64,000 bases of DNA. It comes from Caldicellulosiruptor obsidiansis OB47. GTDB lineage: Bacteria; Bacillota; Thermoanaerobacteria; Caldicellulosiruptorales; Caldicellulosiruptoraceae. A model generated the notes under the pieces. The model saw only the letters and a program-made list of their open reading frames with translations. It had not been told where the DNA came from and did no database searches. The position numbers and the translations under genes were made by a program. Shown one piece after another: positions 35,805 through 45,635 of this stretch. The stretch spans positions 2,427,001 to 2,491,000 of the forward strand of contig NC_014392.1 of assembly GCF_000145215.1 (NCBI RefSeq). Reading direction: 5' to 3'. Position 1 is the first letter of the stretch. Each line of letters begins with the position of its first letter.

Positions 35805-37190
35805 TTAAATGTCAAATTCACTGACTAAAAACACATGAGGATTTTGTTTAGCAAAACTTATTACCTCATCCGTAAAACCACTTTTTGAAAATAATACATA
35901 GAATTTCTTATGGTGATTAAAAATCATACTCTTTTCTATCAGGTTATTTAAAACAGACATGTCAACCTTCTGGTTTCTCCATTTGCACTCGCCAAAAAGT
36001 ATATTATCTTGATTGAATGCTACTATATCAATTTCTTCTTCACGCTTTTTATAAGGATTATTCCCCCACCATTTACCTATATTTTCAAAGATAAAAGGCA
36101 GTTTCTTCTCCCTGTTCAAAATCTTGAGGTAATCCATACATACCTGCTCGTAAACCTCTCCAATAAAATCGCTCATGAAAGGTCTGATTTTATTCTCAAC
36201 AACTTCATCAATCAACCCCTGTTCAATTAGAGTCTTGTTGGTAAAAACAAATCGATACCAGAATCTAAAGAAATTATCTTTGATTCTGTAAATGCTCTTT
36301 CTGCTCTTTGCTTCAAGCTTCAAAGGTGTTACCTTTTCAAGAATTTTCAGGTCTATGAGTACAGAAATATATTTTGCACACTTATCAGTATCAACTCCCA
36401 CTTTTGCAGCTATCTCGTTTAATTTGCTGCTGCCTGTTGCTATTGCTTCTATTATCGAATTATACAAAGCAGGTTCCCTTACTTCTTGTCTTAAAAGCAG
36501 TTTTGGTTCTTCATAAAGATATGATGACTTGTCCAATATTTTTGTCTTGATGTTTTCGTATATGTCTTTTGTGCTGTCAAAGATACTCAAATATTGAGGA
36601 ATTCCTCCCAAAACTCCATAAGCAGTAACCTGATCTTCAAAACTATAATTGGGAAAAAACTCTCTACTTTCAAAAAAATCAAATGGTTCCACTATTAACT
36701 GAGTAGTTCTACGACCATATAAAGGGCTTTTATAACTTAAAACTTCCTTTTCGATGAAACTTACCAAAGATCCACAGATAATCAAAAAAAGTTTGGTGTT
36801 CTTTAAATGATGGTCAATCAAATTTTGCAGAAGCGATGGTATACTTTTGTTCGAATTTACTATATAAGGAAATTCGTCAATTACGACAATTAACCTTTTA
36901 TCCTTTGCTTGCTGTGCCAAAAATATGAATGCCTTCTCCCATGATTCAAATTTGCTTAACAATCCCCCAAGGCTAAAATAAGAGAGTACCTTATCTGAAA
37001 AAGATTCAAGGTTAATTTTATTATTGTATTCCTCAGCAACAAAGAATATTGAGGGTTTGTTTTTGCAAAACTCAGTAAGCAGAGTAGTTTTTCCAACACG
37101 TCTTCTTCCATACACAACAACAAAGTGGAATTTGTCTTCATTATAAAGTCTGTTTAATGTTTCAAGTTCATACCTTCTTCCAACAAACAT
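35805..37190 (-). CDS. Archaeal-type ATPase with DUF234/PD-(D/E)XK-like C-terminus
   Basis: 461 aa. The N-terminal P-loop ATPase (about 1-220) starts MFVGRRYELETLNRLY, with Walker A GRRRVGKTTLL and Walker B RLIVVIDEFPYI, and an arginine-finger-like YGRRTTQL; this is the STAND-like archaeal ATPase family. A winged-helix region (about 235-330; NEIAAKVGVDTDKCAKYISVL) comes next. The C-terminal domain (about 330-461) has EEEIDIVAF...LFGECKW, the D-E-x-K pattern of a nuclease fold. The cellular role of the family is unsettled. AGGTGA is 5 nt before the ATG, and four phased palindromes lie immediately upstream. Confidence 0.85.
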   Translation of the reverse strand: MFVGRRYELETLNRLYNEDKFHFVVVYGRRRVGKTTLLTEFCKNKPSIFFVAEEYNNKINLESFSDKVLSYFSLGGLLSKFESWEKAFIFLAQQAKDKRLIVVIDEFPYIVNSNKSIPSLLQNLIDHHLKNTKLFLIICGSLVSFIEKEVLSYKSPLYGRRTTQLIVEPFDFFESREFFPNYSFEDQVTAYGVLGGIPQYLSIFDSTKDIYENIKTKILDKSSYLYEEPKLLLRQEVREPALYNSIIEAIATGSSKLNEIAAKVGVDTDKCAKYISVLIDLKILEKVTPLKLEAKSRKSIYRIKDNFFRFWYRFVFTNKTLIEQGLIDEVVENKIRPFMSDFIGEVYEQVCMDYLKILNREKKLPFIFENIGKWWGNNPYKKREEEIDIVAFNQDNILFGECKWRNQKVDMSVLNNLIEKSMIFNHHKKFYVLFSKSGFTDEVISFAKQNPHVFLVSEFDI

Positions 37191-37199
37191 AAAATCACC

Positions 37200-37257
37200 T
37201 ACTTTAAAGTTACTAACTCCAGAGTTACTAACTTTAAAGTTAATAACTTTGAAGTCA
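37200..37257. promoter_or_regulatory. Four tandem 14-bp palindromes, 15-bp phase
   Basis: Units lie at 37200-37212 (TACTTTAAAGTTA), 37214-37227 (TAACTCCAGAGTTA), 37229-37242 (TAACTTTAAAGTTA, perfect) and 37244-37257 (TAACTTTGAAGTCA). Each is an inverted repeat of the form TAACTYNNRAGTTA. They begin 10 nt upstream of the ATPase ATG and would cover its ribosome site or transcript start. They look like a cooperative operator, possibly autoregulatory through the ATPase's winged helix (inference). Confidence 0.75.
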
Positions 37258-37449
37258 ATAAATATTATAACACGGTTTCAGTTAGATTTCTATTGCGTTT
37301 TTGATTTTCTGAAGTTCACGCCATCTTATGCTAAATTTAATTCTTCTTTGTAGCTTGGATCAATTATTCTTAAGCTATATACTCTTTGAGGTACTCGTGA
37401 AAGTCAAATCAAAATAGCTAGGAAGACAATGCTTTTTGAATATTATTCA

Positions 37450-37719
37450 AAATAAGATTTATATTCATTCATTTTGACCAAAAGTCATATCCGTCGATCT
37501 TAAGTGCAAAAATTCTGGGGTTCAATTTGGACACGGTTTCATTTAGATGTGGTAAGATTTTGAGTTGATTTCTGGCAGCTGCTGGATAGACGGAGGGGTT
37601 CGAGAGTGTTTTATCCCTTGAATTTTCTGAACTGTGTGTTATTTTGATATGATGTACTGATATAAAAACATTGACACCATTGCATAAAGTTGATATAATA
37701 AAATCAAGCTTTCCAACGT
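37450..37719 (+). promoter_or_regulatory. CR5 leader, class B
   Basis: Carries GACCAAAAGTCATATCCGTCG, CAGCTGCTGGATAGACGG and the class B core. The promoter is TTGACA (37671-37676), 17 nt, TATAAT (37694-37699). It is almost identical to the CR7 leader over at least 250 nt. The preceding 37260-37450 has no gene. Confidence 0.85.
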
Positions 37720-39680
37720 GTTTGTAGCCTCCCCTTTGGGGATTGAAACTTCATTAATTCTTCTAAATTTCTAATAGTTCTTGCAATTGTTTGTAGCCTC
37801 CCCTTTGGGGATTGAAACGCTTGACTCATTGAAATTTTTGAAAGCCAATCAAAGTGTTTGTAGCCTCCCCTTTGGGGATTGAAACACTTCTTCCTGTGTC
37901 ATAACTGCAATTTCATCTTTATGGTTTGTAGCCTCCCCTTTGGGGATTGAAACATTTTATAATACTTGACCCTGCAAAACTTGTTATACGTTTGTAGCCT
38001 CCCCTTTGGGGATTGAAACTTATCTATACCTAATAAACCTGCAAAATCTTTTAATCTGTTTGTAGCCTCCCCTTTGGGGATTGAAACCTTCACTAAAGCA
38101 ATATTTCTACCATTTGAATCTTTCCGTTTGTAGCCTCCCCTTTGGGGATTGAAACCTGATTTTTTTGCCATCAAGCAACTCAGTACCTGCTTGTTTGTAG
38201 CCTCCCCTTTGGGGATTGAAACCTGATTTTTTTGCCATCAAGCAACTCAGTACCTGCTTGTTTGTAGCCTCCCCTTTGGGGATTGAAACAGGTTAAATAA
38301 ATGGGGCGGCTAAAGCCGCCCCAAAGTTTGTAGCCTCCCCTTTGGGGATTGAAACATATTCTGAGCTAATGCTTCTAACAGTTCACTGTTAGTTTGTAGC
38401 CTCCCCTTTGGGGATTGAAACACTGTAGCATCTTCAACATCTTTTTGCAACTGATCTAGTTTGTAGCCTCCCCTTTGGGGATTGAAACGGCTCTAAACTG
38501 TTATACATATCAATTATTTCTTGTGTTTGTAGCCTCCCCTTTGGGGATTGAAACGCCATACTTGTATCAACACTATATTTATACAACAAAGTTTGTAGCC
38601 TCCCCTTTGGGGATTGAAACATTACCTTCAAAAAATTTTTTTACAACTTCTTTATTGTTTGTAGCCTCCCCTTTGGGGATTGAAACTTAGACCAACTATC
38701 TCCAACCCCGCCACCATTGTACGTTTGTAGCCTCCCCTTTGGGGATTGAAACAAGGGCTGGTTGAATTTTTTGCTTGATGTTAAAGCAGTTTGTAACCTC
38801 CCCTTTGGGGATTGAAACTCAATATTGACTACATCTGTCATTTCAGGTTTTTTAGTTTGTAGCCTCCCCTTTGGGGATTGAAACCCGTTGAAGAAAGCCA
38901 AGCCGTCGGCTTTGGTGAGGGTTTGTAGCCTCCCCTTTGGGGATTGAAACCGCTAACAATTGTTCAAAAACAGTTCGTGGAAAAGTGTTTGTAGCCTCCC
39001 CTTTGGGGATTGAAACGCTTGTCAGTTCCACATTCTTTTTTAGCTGTTTCAAAGGTTTGTAGCCTCCCCTTTGGGGATTGAAACTTGTTTGAAATCAATA
39101 AATTCGCATTGCCTTGATAGTTTGTAGCCTCCCCTTTGGGGATTGAAACGCCTGTTTCTGTGAAATACCTGCCTTTTCAGAAATTGTTTGTAGCCTCCCC
39201 TTTGGGGATTGAAACATTAAATATTTTTATAAAAAGGGTGGGCACAAAGAGTTTGTAGCCTCCCCTTTGGGGATTGAAACAATAATATAACGTTTTAATC
39301 TCCTCTGTATTTAACAGTTTGTAGCCTCCCCTTTGGGGATTGAAACGTATAAATTAATATATCATCAAATCCTATATACCTGGTTTGTAGCCTCCCCTTT
39401 GGGGATTGAAACCCATCACCATTAATATCAAATGCTAACCCTGTTGCATTAGTTTGTAGCCTCCCCTTTGGGGATTGAAACAATTTAACTCTCTCTTTAA
39501 ACCTTCCATAAATTTCTCGGTTTGTAGCCTCCCCTTTGGGGATTGAAACCCATAAGGGATCCTAAAGTTGTGAATATAAGACCTCGTTTGTAGCCTCCCC
39601 TTTGGGGATTGAAACTATATCTCATACCCAAGCGTCCTCTTTATCGCCTGTTTGTAGCCTCCCCTTTGGGGATTGAGGAG
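37720..39680 (+). CRISPR. CRISPR array CR5 (about 30 repeats, 29 spacers)
   Basis: Largest array. CTCCCC-type repeats run from 37720 to 39650. The spacer CTGATTTTTTTGCCATCAAG... is present twice in succession (after the repeats at 38126 and 38193). The spacer after 38260 contains a perfect hairpin, GGGGCGGCTAAAGCCGCCCC. The repeat at 38789 has GTAACC. The last repeat ends GGGGATTGAGGAGAGGG. It lies 375 nt upstream of cas4. Confidence 0.98.
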
Positions 39681-40054
39681 AGGGAAAAGCACCATTGGTG
39701 GATGAGAAAAAGCACTCAATGCCTAAAGACAAATCAAAATATCTTTTCTGATTTTACATATGCAATGCATTTCAATTATCCTGTATAGAGCAATCTATCC
39801 TGTCTTGATGTTTTGAAATATCAAAATTGGTATCTCTGAACAAAAAAATATTCTGAACAAAAACATATAAAGAAATTAAGTGTATAGAAGAAAATAGAGA
39901 TGAAGAATAAACAAGTTTTTTAAAATTCTACTTCTTGTGGTAACATTTCCCATAAACTTCGCATAAAATTTGACCTTTCTTAAAGGTTTTAAAGCAGGTA
40001 AAATTGTAAATGCAAAGTTAAAGATTAACCTTTTACGAAAGAAAGAAGGGTTAG
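39681..40054 (+). other. Spacer region between CR5 and the type I-B operon
   Basis: No gene. At about 39695-39745 it carries TGGATGAGAAAAAGCACTCA followed by GCCTAAAGACAAATCAAA, nearly repeated at 56101 after CR8. A TTGACC near 39970 could be a -35 for the cas operon, but no good -10 is 17 nt away, so the operon promoter is not assigned. Confidence 0.4.
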
Positions 40055-40564
40055 ATGCATACGGAAAAGCTTTTTGAGGTTAAAGGTTCGATTGTACAAG
40101 CGTACATTGTTTGCAAAAGACAAGCATGGCTTTTGTCACGAAACATTGGACCATCGTCAGACAACCCATTTTTGGAGATAGGCAAGTTAATATCGCAAGA
40201 GTATTACAAAAACGACAGAAAAGAAGTATACTTTGACGGGGTAGTTTTAGACCTTATAAGGAAAGAAGATGAAGTGTTATTGGTTGGGGAAATCAAAAAA
40301 TCGTCACGTGCAAAGAATGCTGCAATTTTGCAACTAAAATTCTACCTGTATAAGCTCTTTAAAAACAATATTAAAGCGCGCGGCAAACTTCTTATTCCTG
40401 AAGAGAAAAAGACTTTTGATGTTGAACTCACCACTGATGATATAGAAGAAATAGAAACTCTTACACAAGAGATTGATTCATTTTTGTACTCTCAATTACC
40501 ACCCCAGCCGCAAAAAATCAAAGCATGTTCAAAATGTTCGTATAAGGAGTTTTGCTGGGCATGA
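40055..40564 (+). CDS. cas4: Cas4 RecB-like nuclease
   Basis: 169 aa, single-domain Cas4, which trims prespacers and selects PAM-proximal ends with Cas1-Cas2. The RecB motifs are seen as NPFLEIGKLISQEYY, VVLDLIRKEDEVLLVGEIKKS (D, E-x-K). The Fe-S ligands are Cys in YIVCKRQAW and the C-terminal ACSKCSYKEFCWA. First gene of the plus-strand type I-B operon; its stop overlaps the cas1 ATG (ATGA). Confidence 0.93.
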   Translation: MHTEKLFEVKGSIVQAYIVCKRQAWLLSRNIGPSSDNPFLEIGKLISQEYYKNDRKEVYFDGVVLDLIRKEDEVLLVGEIKKSSRAKNAAILQLKFYLYKLFKNNIKARGKLLIPEEKKTFDVELTTDDIEEIETLTQEIDSFLYSQLPPQPQKIKACSKCSYKEFCWA

Positions 40565-41556
40565 AAAGATCACTTTATATTTTTTCAGACGGCGTCTTGA
40601 GAAGAAAAAATAACACTCTGTATTTTGAAAGCGAAGGTGTACAAAAGTTCATTCCAGTTGAGAATACATCAGAAATTTACATCTTTGGAGAGGTTGAGCT
40701 GAACAAAAGATTTTTAGAGTTTTTGACTCAAAGCGAAATAATCCTACACTTTTTCAACAGGTACGGCTACTACGTTGGAAGCTTTTATCCACGTGAGCAC
40801 CTAAACTCTGGTTATATGATTTTAAAACAGGCTGAGCATTATCTTGATACACAAAAGAGGCTTTTTCTTGCCAGAACATTTGTCGAAGGCAGCTACAAAA
40901 ATATGAGGCAGGTTTTAAAATACTACCAGAGCCGTGGCATTGATGAGCTTGAGCAATATATCCAGCAGATGGAGAACTTATTTGGCAGCGTTTTTAACAT
41001 CAATGATGTTAACTCTCTTATGGCAATGGAAGGAAACATTAGGCAAACCTATTACTCAGCCTTTGACCTCATCATAGGAAAAGATGATTTCAAGTTTGAA
41101 AAAAGGTCAAAACGTCCACCAAAAAATGCACTCAATACACTCATTAGTTTTGGCAATTCAATGATGTACACAGTTGTTCTTTCCGAAATCTACAGGACCC
41201 ACCTTGACCCACGGATAGGATATCTTCACACTACAAATTTCAGAAGATTTACACTCAACTTGGACGTTGCTGAAATCTTCAAGCCAATAATTGTCGACAG
41301 GCTTATTTTTTCAATAATCTCAAAGAACATGTTAAAGCCAGAACACTTTGAAGAGGATTTAGAGGGAATAGTTATCAAAGACGACGCTAAAAAGCTCTTT
41401 ATTGATGAACTTGAACAAAGACTTTCAACAACAATCTCTGTTAAGAACATTGGCAATTATGTCTCATACAGGCAGCTTATAAGAATCGAGCTTTACAAGA
41501 TTGAAAAGCATCTTATGGGCGAAAAGGAATATCAACCATACGTAACCCAATGGTAA
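40561..41556 (+). CDS. cas1: Cas1 integrase, type I-B
   Basis: 331 aa from the ATG that overlaps the cas4 stop; a TTG three codons earlier is less likely. Cas1 inserts spacers at the leader-repeat junction. Catalytic residues are visible as Glu in MAMEGNIRQTYY, His in GYLHTTNFRR and Asp in LNLDVAEIFKP. The start RSLYIFSDGVLRRKNNTLYF is typical of the HMARI/TNEAP-type Cas1 of I-B systems. An AAGGAG is 11 nt upstream of the ATG. Confidence 0.96.
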   Translation: MKRSLYIFSDGVLRRKNNTLYFESEGVQKFIPVENTSEIYIFGEVELNKRFLEFLTQSEIILHFFNRYGYYVGSFYPREHLNSGYMILKQAEHYLDTQKRLFLARTFVEGSYKNMRQVLKYYQSRGIDELEQYIQQMENLFGSVFNINDVNSLMAMEGNIRQTYYSAFDLIIGKDDFKFEKRSKRPPKNALNTLISFGNSMMYTVVLSEIYRTHLDPRIGYLHTTNFRRFTLNLDVAEIFKPIIVDRLIFSIISKNMLKPEHFEEDLEGIVIKDDAKKLFIDELEQRLSTTISVKNIGNYVSYRQLIRIELYKIEKHLMGEKEYQPYVTQW

Positions 41557-41572
41557 TTGAGGTGAAGCGGAT

Positions 41573-41836
41573 TTGTACACCATCCTTGTGTACGATGTCA
41601 ATGAAAAACGCGTTGCAAAAGCATTAAAAGTGTGCCGAAAATACCTCAACTGGGTGCAAAATTCTGTGTTTGAGGGCGAAATCTCAGAGGCAAAGCTGAA
41701 AAAGTTAAAGTTTGAACTTTCTCAAAAGCTAAACCTTGAAGAAGATTCTGTTATTATTTACAACTTTCAGAGTCGCCTCTATTCCCAAAGAGAAATACTT
41801 GGAGTTGAGAAAAACAACTTAGACAGATTTATTTAA
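41573..41836 (+). CDS. cas2: Cas2
   Basis: 87 aa. Forms the bridge between Cas1 dimers during integration. It begins YTILVYDVNEKRVAKALK, with the usual first-strand Asp, and contains NWVQNSVFEGEI and DSVIIYNF. The start is TTG with GGTGA upstream; no ATG is available. 16 nt after cas1. Confidence 0.94.
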   Translation: MYTILVYDVNEKRVAKALKVCRKYLNWVQNSVFEGEISEAKLKKLKFELSQKLNLEEDSVIIYNFQSRLYSQREILGVEKNNLDRFI

Positions 41837-41916
41837 AAAATTTAGGTACATGGTTGAAATTCTAACTTGGTTGTGATAAGCTAAATTTTAGTAAAAATTA
41901 AAGAGGTGCCAAAAAA

Positions 41917-43848
41917 ATGATTGAAGCTGTTGCTGAACTGGGTAGATTTGTACTGGAGGGAAAATCAAAGTCAGTCTCACAAGAGGATAGCCCCTCTGAT
42001 GTTCTATCAAATAATCTTTCTTCTTTTTTATCGCGAGTTGAAAGCGAAAAAATCCTTTTTATCCTTTTAAATCAAAACCAAGGAAAGTTTGAATACTGCG
42101 GACTTGAACTTCAAGCACCTGTTGAATCAAAAGCAAAATTTTATCTTTTCAGCCAAGGTGCAAAAGGCGGTGGAACAAACTTTTCACCTACATGTACTGT
42201 TGTAAAGCCAAAAGCTACAAAAAATATGTCAGAAGTCGAAATAAAAAATAACATAAAATCCCAAGTTGAAAAGACGTTTCAGCTAAAGGTTGAAAACTGG
42301 TTTTTGAACAAAGCGCAGCCTCTTGCTAAGAAATTTTTGAAATTGAAAATTTTAAGTCAATCTGATGCAGATTTTATTGAAAAGATAACACAAGCCATAA
42401 AAGAACATAGAAAAAGAATTATAGATGATATTTCCCAAAAAATTTTTGATACTGAGCTTAAAAAAGGAAATAGTATACTTCTCTCTCTTCTCATAGATAA
42501 AAAGTACATTGGCGAATATGAAATTTTCAAACTGTTTTTGCTTGAACTTATAAAAGAGAAAAACCAAAGGTCAAGTTCACAGGATAAAACATGTTCTTTA
42601 TGCAAACAAAAAAGAGAAAAGGTCTCTGGCATGGTCAACGTTTTCAAATTCTATACCATTGATAAGCCGGGGTTTATAAAAGGTGGATTTTCATCTGAGA
42701 ATGCATGGAAAAACTTCCCGGTATGTTCAAGCTGTCAAACACATCTTAGTGAAGGCAGAAAGTACTTGGAGGAAAACCTTAGATTTGAATTTTATGGCTT
42801 TAAGTACCTTCTCATACCAAAGCTCACACTCGGAACTGACTCTGAATATACAGAAGTTCTTGATATCCTTGAAAAAACCCAAAAAGACATCCGACTTGGT
42901 GAGAAAAAATTAGAGCGTATCACAAACGATGAGAATGAAATACTTGAAATTGTCAGCGAATTTAATGACTTTGTATCAATTACATTTTTGTTTTTAACAA
43001 CACAAATGGGTGCTGAGAGAATTGTTCTTCTAATTGAAGATGTTTTCCCATCACACCTAAAGAACATATTTGATGCAAAAAGACATACAGAAAAGAAATT
43101 TCGCAAACTCTTTGACAACCCTGATATTCAATTTACATTTCACCAGATTAAATACTTTTTCTCAAAGAGCAACAGGCTTAGGAAAAAGTCAGATCTTGAC
43201 AGCTATTTTTTAGAGATAACAGAAAGCATTTTTAAGAAAAAACCTATTGCCTTTGACTTTTTACTCTCTCATTTTTGCCGAAGGCTTCAAGATGACATTG
43301 TAAATAGCGACTTATCAGGTTTTTATGTTTCTTGTAGCTATGCAATGGAAGTTTTAGAATTTCTGGGTAAACTAAACATTCTAAAGTTAAAAGGAGATGA
43401 GATGAATATGTCTTTTGAAACTCCGTTTGACGAGATTTTAAATGAATTTCCTGTTGCATCTGCAAACCCTGCTGTAAAAGGAATTATCCTTGTTGGTGCG
43501 CTTTGTGACATGCTTTTGAGAATTCAGGCAGCTGGTCTTAAAAAAGCTCCTGGAAGAATGCCACCATTTGCTAAAAATTTGAAAGGACTTAGGTTAAAAC
43601 AAGCTGATATAATCTCACTTCTGCCGAAGATTGAAAACAAACTTATGGAATACTCAGCGTTTGGCAAGGCAAAGAAACTTGTTGCTGCTACAGCTTCTGA
43701 GCTTTTGCTAAAAGCACCAGCTGACTGGAAATTGTCTTCCGACGAAGTGAGCTTTTACTTTGCCTGTGGTATGAATCTTGGTCAAAAAATCAGGGACCTT
43801 GCAAAGAAATTGACAAACGACACAGAAGAGACTGAAGATGAAGAATAA
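41917..43848 (+). CDS. cas8b: Cas8b large subunit (Csh1/TM1802 type)
   Basis: 643 aa. Large Cascade subunit that recognises the PAM and recruits Cas3. The start MIEAVAELGRFVL and the zinc-finger region with CSLCKQKREKVSG and FPVCSSCQTHLSEG (about 225-290) are those of the TM1802/Csh1 group. The C-terminus is helical (PPFAKNLKGLRLKQADIISLL) and acidic. 80 nt after cas2, with an AGAGGTG ribosome site. Confidence 0.88.
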   Translation: MIEAVAELGRFVLEGKSKSVSQEDSPSDVLSNNLSSFLSRVESEKILFILLNQNQGKFEYCGLELQAPVESKAKFYLFSQGAKGGGTNFSPTCTVVKPKATKNMSEVEIKNNIKSQVEKTFQLKVENWFLNKAQPLAKKFLKLKILSQSDADFIEKITQAIKEHRKRIIDDISQKIFDTELKKGNSILLSLLIDKKYIGEYEIFKLFLLELIKEKNQRSSSQDKTCSLCKQKREKVSGMVNVFKFYTIDKPGFIKGGFSSENAWKNFPVCSSCQTHLSEGRKYLEENLRFEFYGFKYLLIPKLTLGTDSEYTEVLDILEKTQKDIRLGEKKLERITNDENEILEIVSEFNDFVSITFLFLTTQMGAERIVLLIEDVFPSHLKNIFDAKRHTEKKFRKLFDNPDIQFTFHQIKYFFSKSNRLRKKSDLDSYFLEITESIFKKKPIAFDFLLSHFCRRLQDDIVNSDLSGFYVSCSYAMEVLEFLGKLNILKLKGDEMNMSFETPFDEILNEFPVASANPAVKGIILVGALCDMLLRIQAAGLKKAPGRMPPFAKNLKGLRLKQADIISLLPKIENKLMEYSAFGKAKKLVAATASELLLKAPADWKLSSDEVSFYFACGMNLGQKIRDLAKKLTNDTEETEDEE

Positions 43849-43897
43849 AACCTTGTGTTTTAAAAAATTCAAATAATCAGAAGGGGGAATTATCAAT

Positions 43898-44881
43898 ATG
43901 GAAAACTTAAACAATAACATTATCAAAAACAGGTCAGAGATTTTGTTGTTATACGATGTGACAGACGCAAACCCAAACGGTGACCCACTTGATGAAAATA
44001 AGCCAAGAATTGATCCTGAGACAGATATATGCATAGTAACAGACGTGCGCTTAAAAAGAACATGCAGAGATTACTGGGCAGAGTACAAGAACTTGCCTGT
44101 GTTCATCTTAAGAGAAATCTCCGAAGATGGAAAGCTCATGACAAAGTCTGACAAATTTTCAAAGTATAATCTCAGCAAAGACAAGCTAAAAGAATATATC
44201 GACATAAGACTTTTTGGTGGTACTACCACTTTAAAGAGCAAGGACGAAAAGAGAAAAAGTAAGTCAGAGGAAGACTCATCAGAGGAAACCGGTGCAATTA
44301 CATTTACAGGACCTGTTCAGTTTAAATTTGGAAGGTCTTTGCATAAAGTCGAGTACATGCTTGTAAAGGGCACAACAGTTATGCCATCGGGTGAAGGTAA
44401 AGACCAAGGGACATTTACAGAATGCTATATTCTACCGTATGCTCTGATTGCTTTTTACGGTGTTGTAAATGAAAATGCAGCTTTACGTCAAGAGTTGCCT
44501 GTAACAGAAGAAGATGTTCAGCTTCTTTTAGAGGCTCTTTGGTGCGGAACTAAAAATCTCATCTCACGTTCAAAGTTTGGTCAGATGCCAAGGCTTCTTA
44601 TGAGGGTTGAATATAACCAGAGCGGTTTTTACATTGGTGAACTTGACAAACTTGTGAAGCTTATCTCCCAAAAGCCAGATACTGCTATACGCTCACCAGA
44701 GGACTTCCATCTTGATATAACAAGACTTGTTGAAAAGATTTCAAATTATCAGGATAAGATTCAAAAGGTTGAGATAGCTGTTGACTATTCTATCAGCTTT
44801 GTATGCGAAGGCAAATTTGTTCAGCTAAAAGATGCTCTTTCTTTCTTGGGTGACAGGATCAAACTTCTTAAGTTTGAGTGA
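43898..44881 (+). CDS. cas7: Cas7 (Csh2), Cascade backbone
   Basis: 327 aa. Cas7 polymerises along crRNA. The hallmark DVTDANPNGDPLDENKPRID is at about 18-37, followed by VTDVRLKRTCRDYW. ITFTGPVQFKFGRS and GTFTECYILPYALIAFYG are also typical of Csh2. A charged insert (KDEKRKSKSEEDSSEE, about 115-130) looks like a surface loop. Good AGAAGGGGG site upstream. Confidence 0.95.
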   Translation: MENLNNNIIKNRSEILLLYDVTDANPNGDPLDENKPRIDPETDICIVTDVRLKRTCRDYWAEYKNLPVFILREISEDGKLMTKSDKFSKYNLSKDKLKEYIDIRLFGGTTTLKSKDEKRKSKSEEDSSEETGAITFTGPVQFKFGRSLHKVEYMLVKGTTVMPSGEGKDQGTFTECYILPYALIAFYGVVNENAALRQELPVTEEDVQLLLEALWCGTKNLISRSKFGQMPRLLMRVEYNQSGFYIGELDKLVKLISQKPDTAIRSPEDFHLDITRLVEKISNYQDKIQKVEIAVDYSISFVCEGKFVQLKDALSFLGDRIKLLKFE

Positions 44882-44903
44882 TTAAATTTCAAGGTGATGT
44901 GAT

Positions 44904-45635
44904 ATGAAAGTAGCTGTTTTTGATATCAAAGCCGACTTTGGTTTTTTTGGTAAGTTTTACTCAACATCCTCGCCAATAACATACCCCTTCCCACCATTCC
45001 CAACCATTCAAGGAATGGTGGGAGCCATCTTGGGACTTGACAAAAAAGAGTATCTTGACGTTTTAGAGTATGGTAAGTTTCGTGCGGGGATTAGAATCTT
45101 AAATCCTGTGAAAAAAATCAGAATAGGAATAAATCACATAGACACAAAAGAAGGAAGATGGCAACCTATAAAAACCAAAAACCGCCAGCCAAGAACACAG
45201 ATGAGGTTTGAGCTTTTAAAAGATCCTTGTTTTAGGATATACGCCACACATACTTCAGAGAGCATTTTTTTTAAGCTTGTAGAGTTTTTGGAACAACACA
45301 GAAGTTACTTTACCCTTTCAATGGGTCTTTCTGAATTTCTTGCTGACTTTGAATTTGTTGGAGTATTTGAGGCTTTTGAAAAGGACATGCCAGACGATTA
45401 TGTAAGCCTTTGTACACCAATTCCTTTAAGCTATTTAGACAGCAAAGCAGATACACCCTTGAGGTTTGAAGCTGGAAAAAGCTACTTTAAAGAGAGAATG
45501 CCACTTTACATGCTCACAACAAGAGAAGTTGTAAAATACGAAGACGTCATTTTCGAACCTACAGGAAAAGAACTTTTAGCAAGACCATCAAGTTATGTGG
45601 AGGTCCAAAATGGAGAGAACATTCTCTTGTTTTGA
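44904..45635 (+). CDS. cas5: Cas5, Cascade 5'-handle RAMP
   Basis: 243 aa. Caps the 5' end of crRNA. The start VFDIKADFGFFGKFYS and PPFPTIQGMVGAILGL are the Cas5 N-terminal signature. It overlaps the beginning of cas3 by 26 nt with the start chosen for cas3, suggesting coupling. Confidence 0.93.
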   Translation: MKVAVFDIKADFGFFGKFYSTSSPITYPFPPFPTIQGMVGAILGLDKKEYLDVLEYGKFRAGIRILNPVKKIRIGINHIDTKEGRWQPIKTKNRQPRTQMRFELLKDPCFRIYATHTSESIFFKLVEFLEQHRSYFTLSMGLSEFLADFEFVGVFEAFEKDMPDDYVSLCTPIPLSYLDSKADTPLRFEAGKSYFKERMPLYMLTTREVVKYEDVIFEPTGKELLARPSSYVEVQNGENILLF

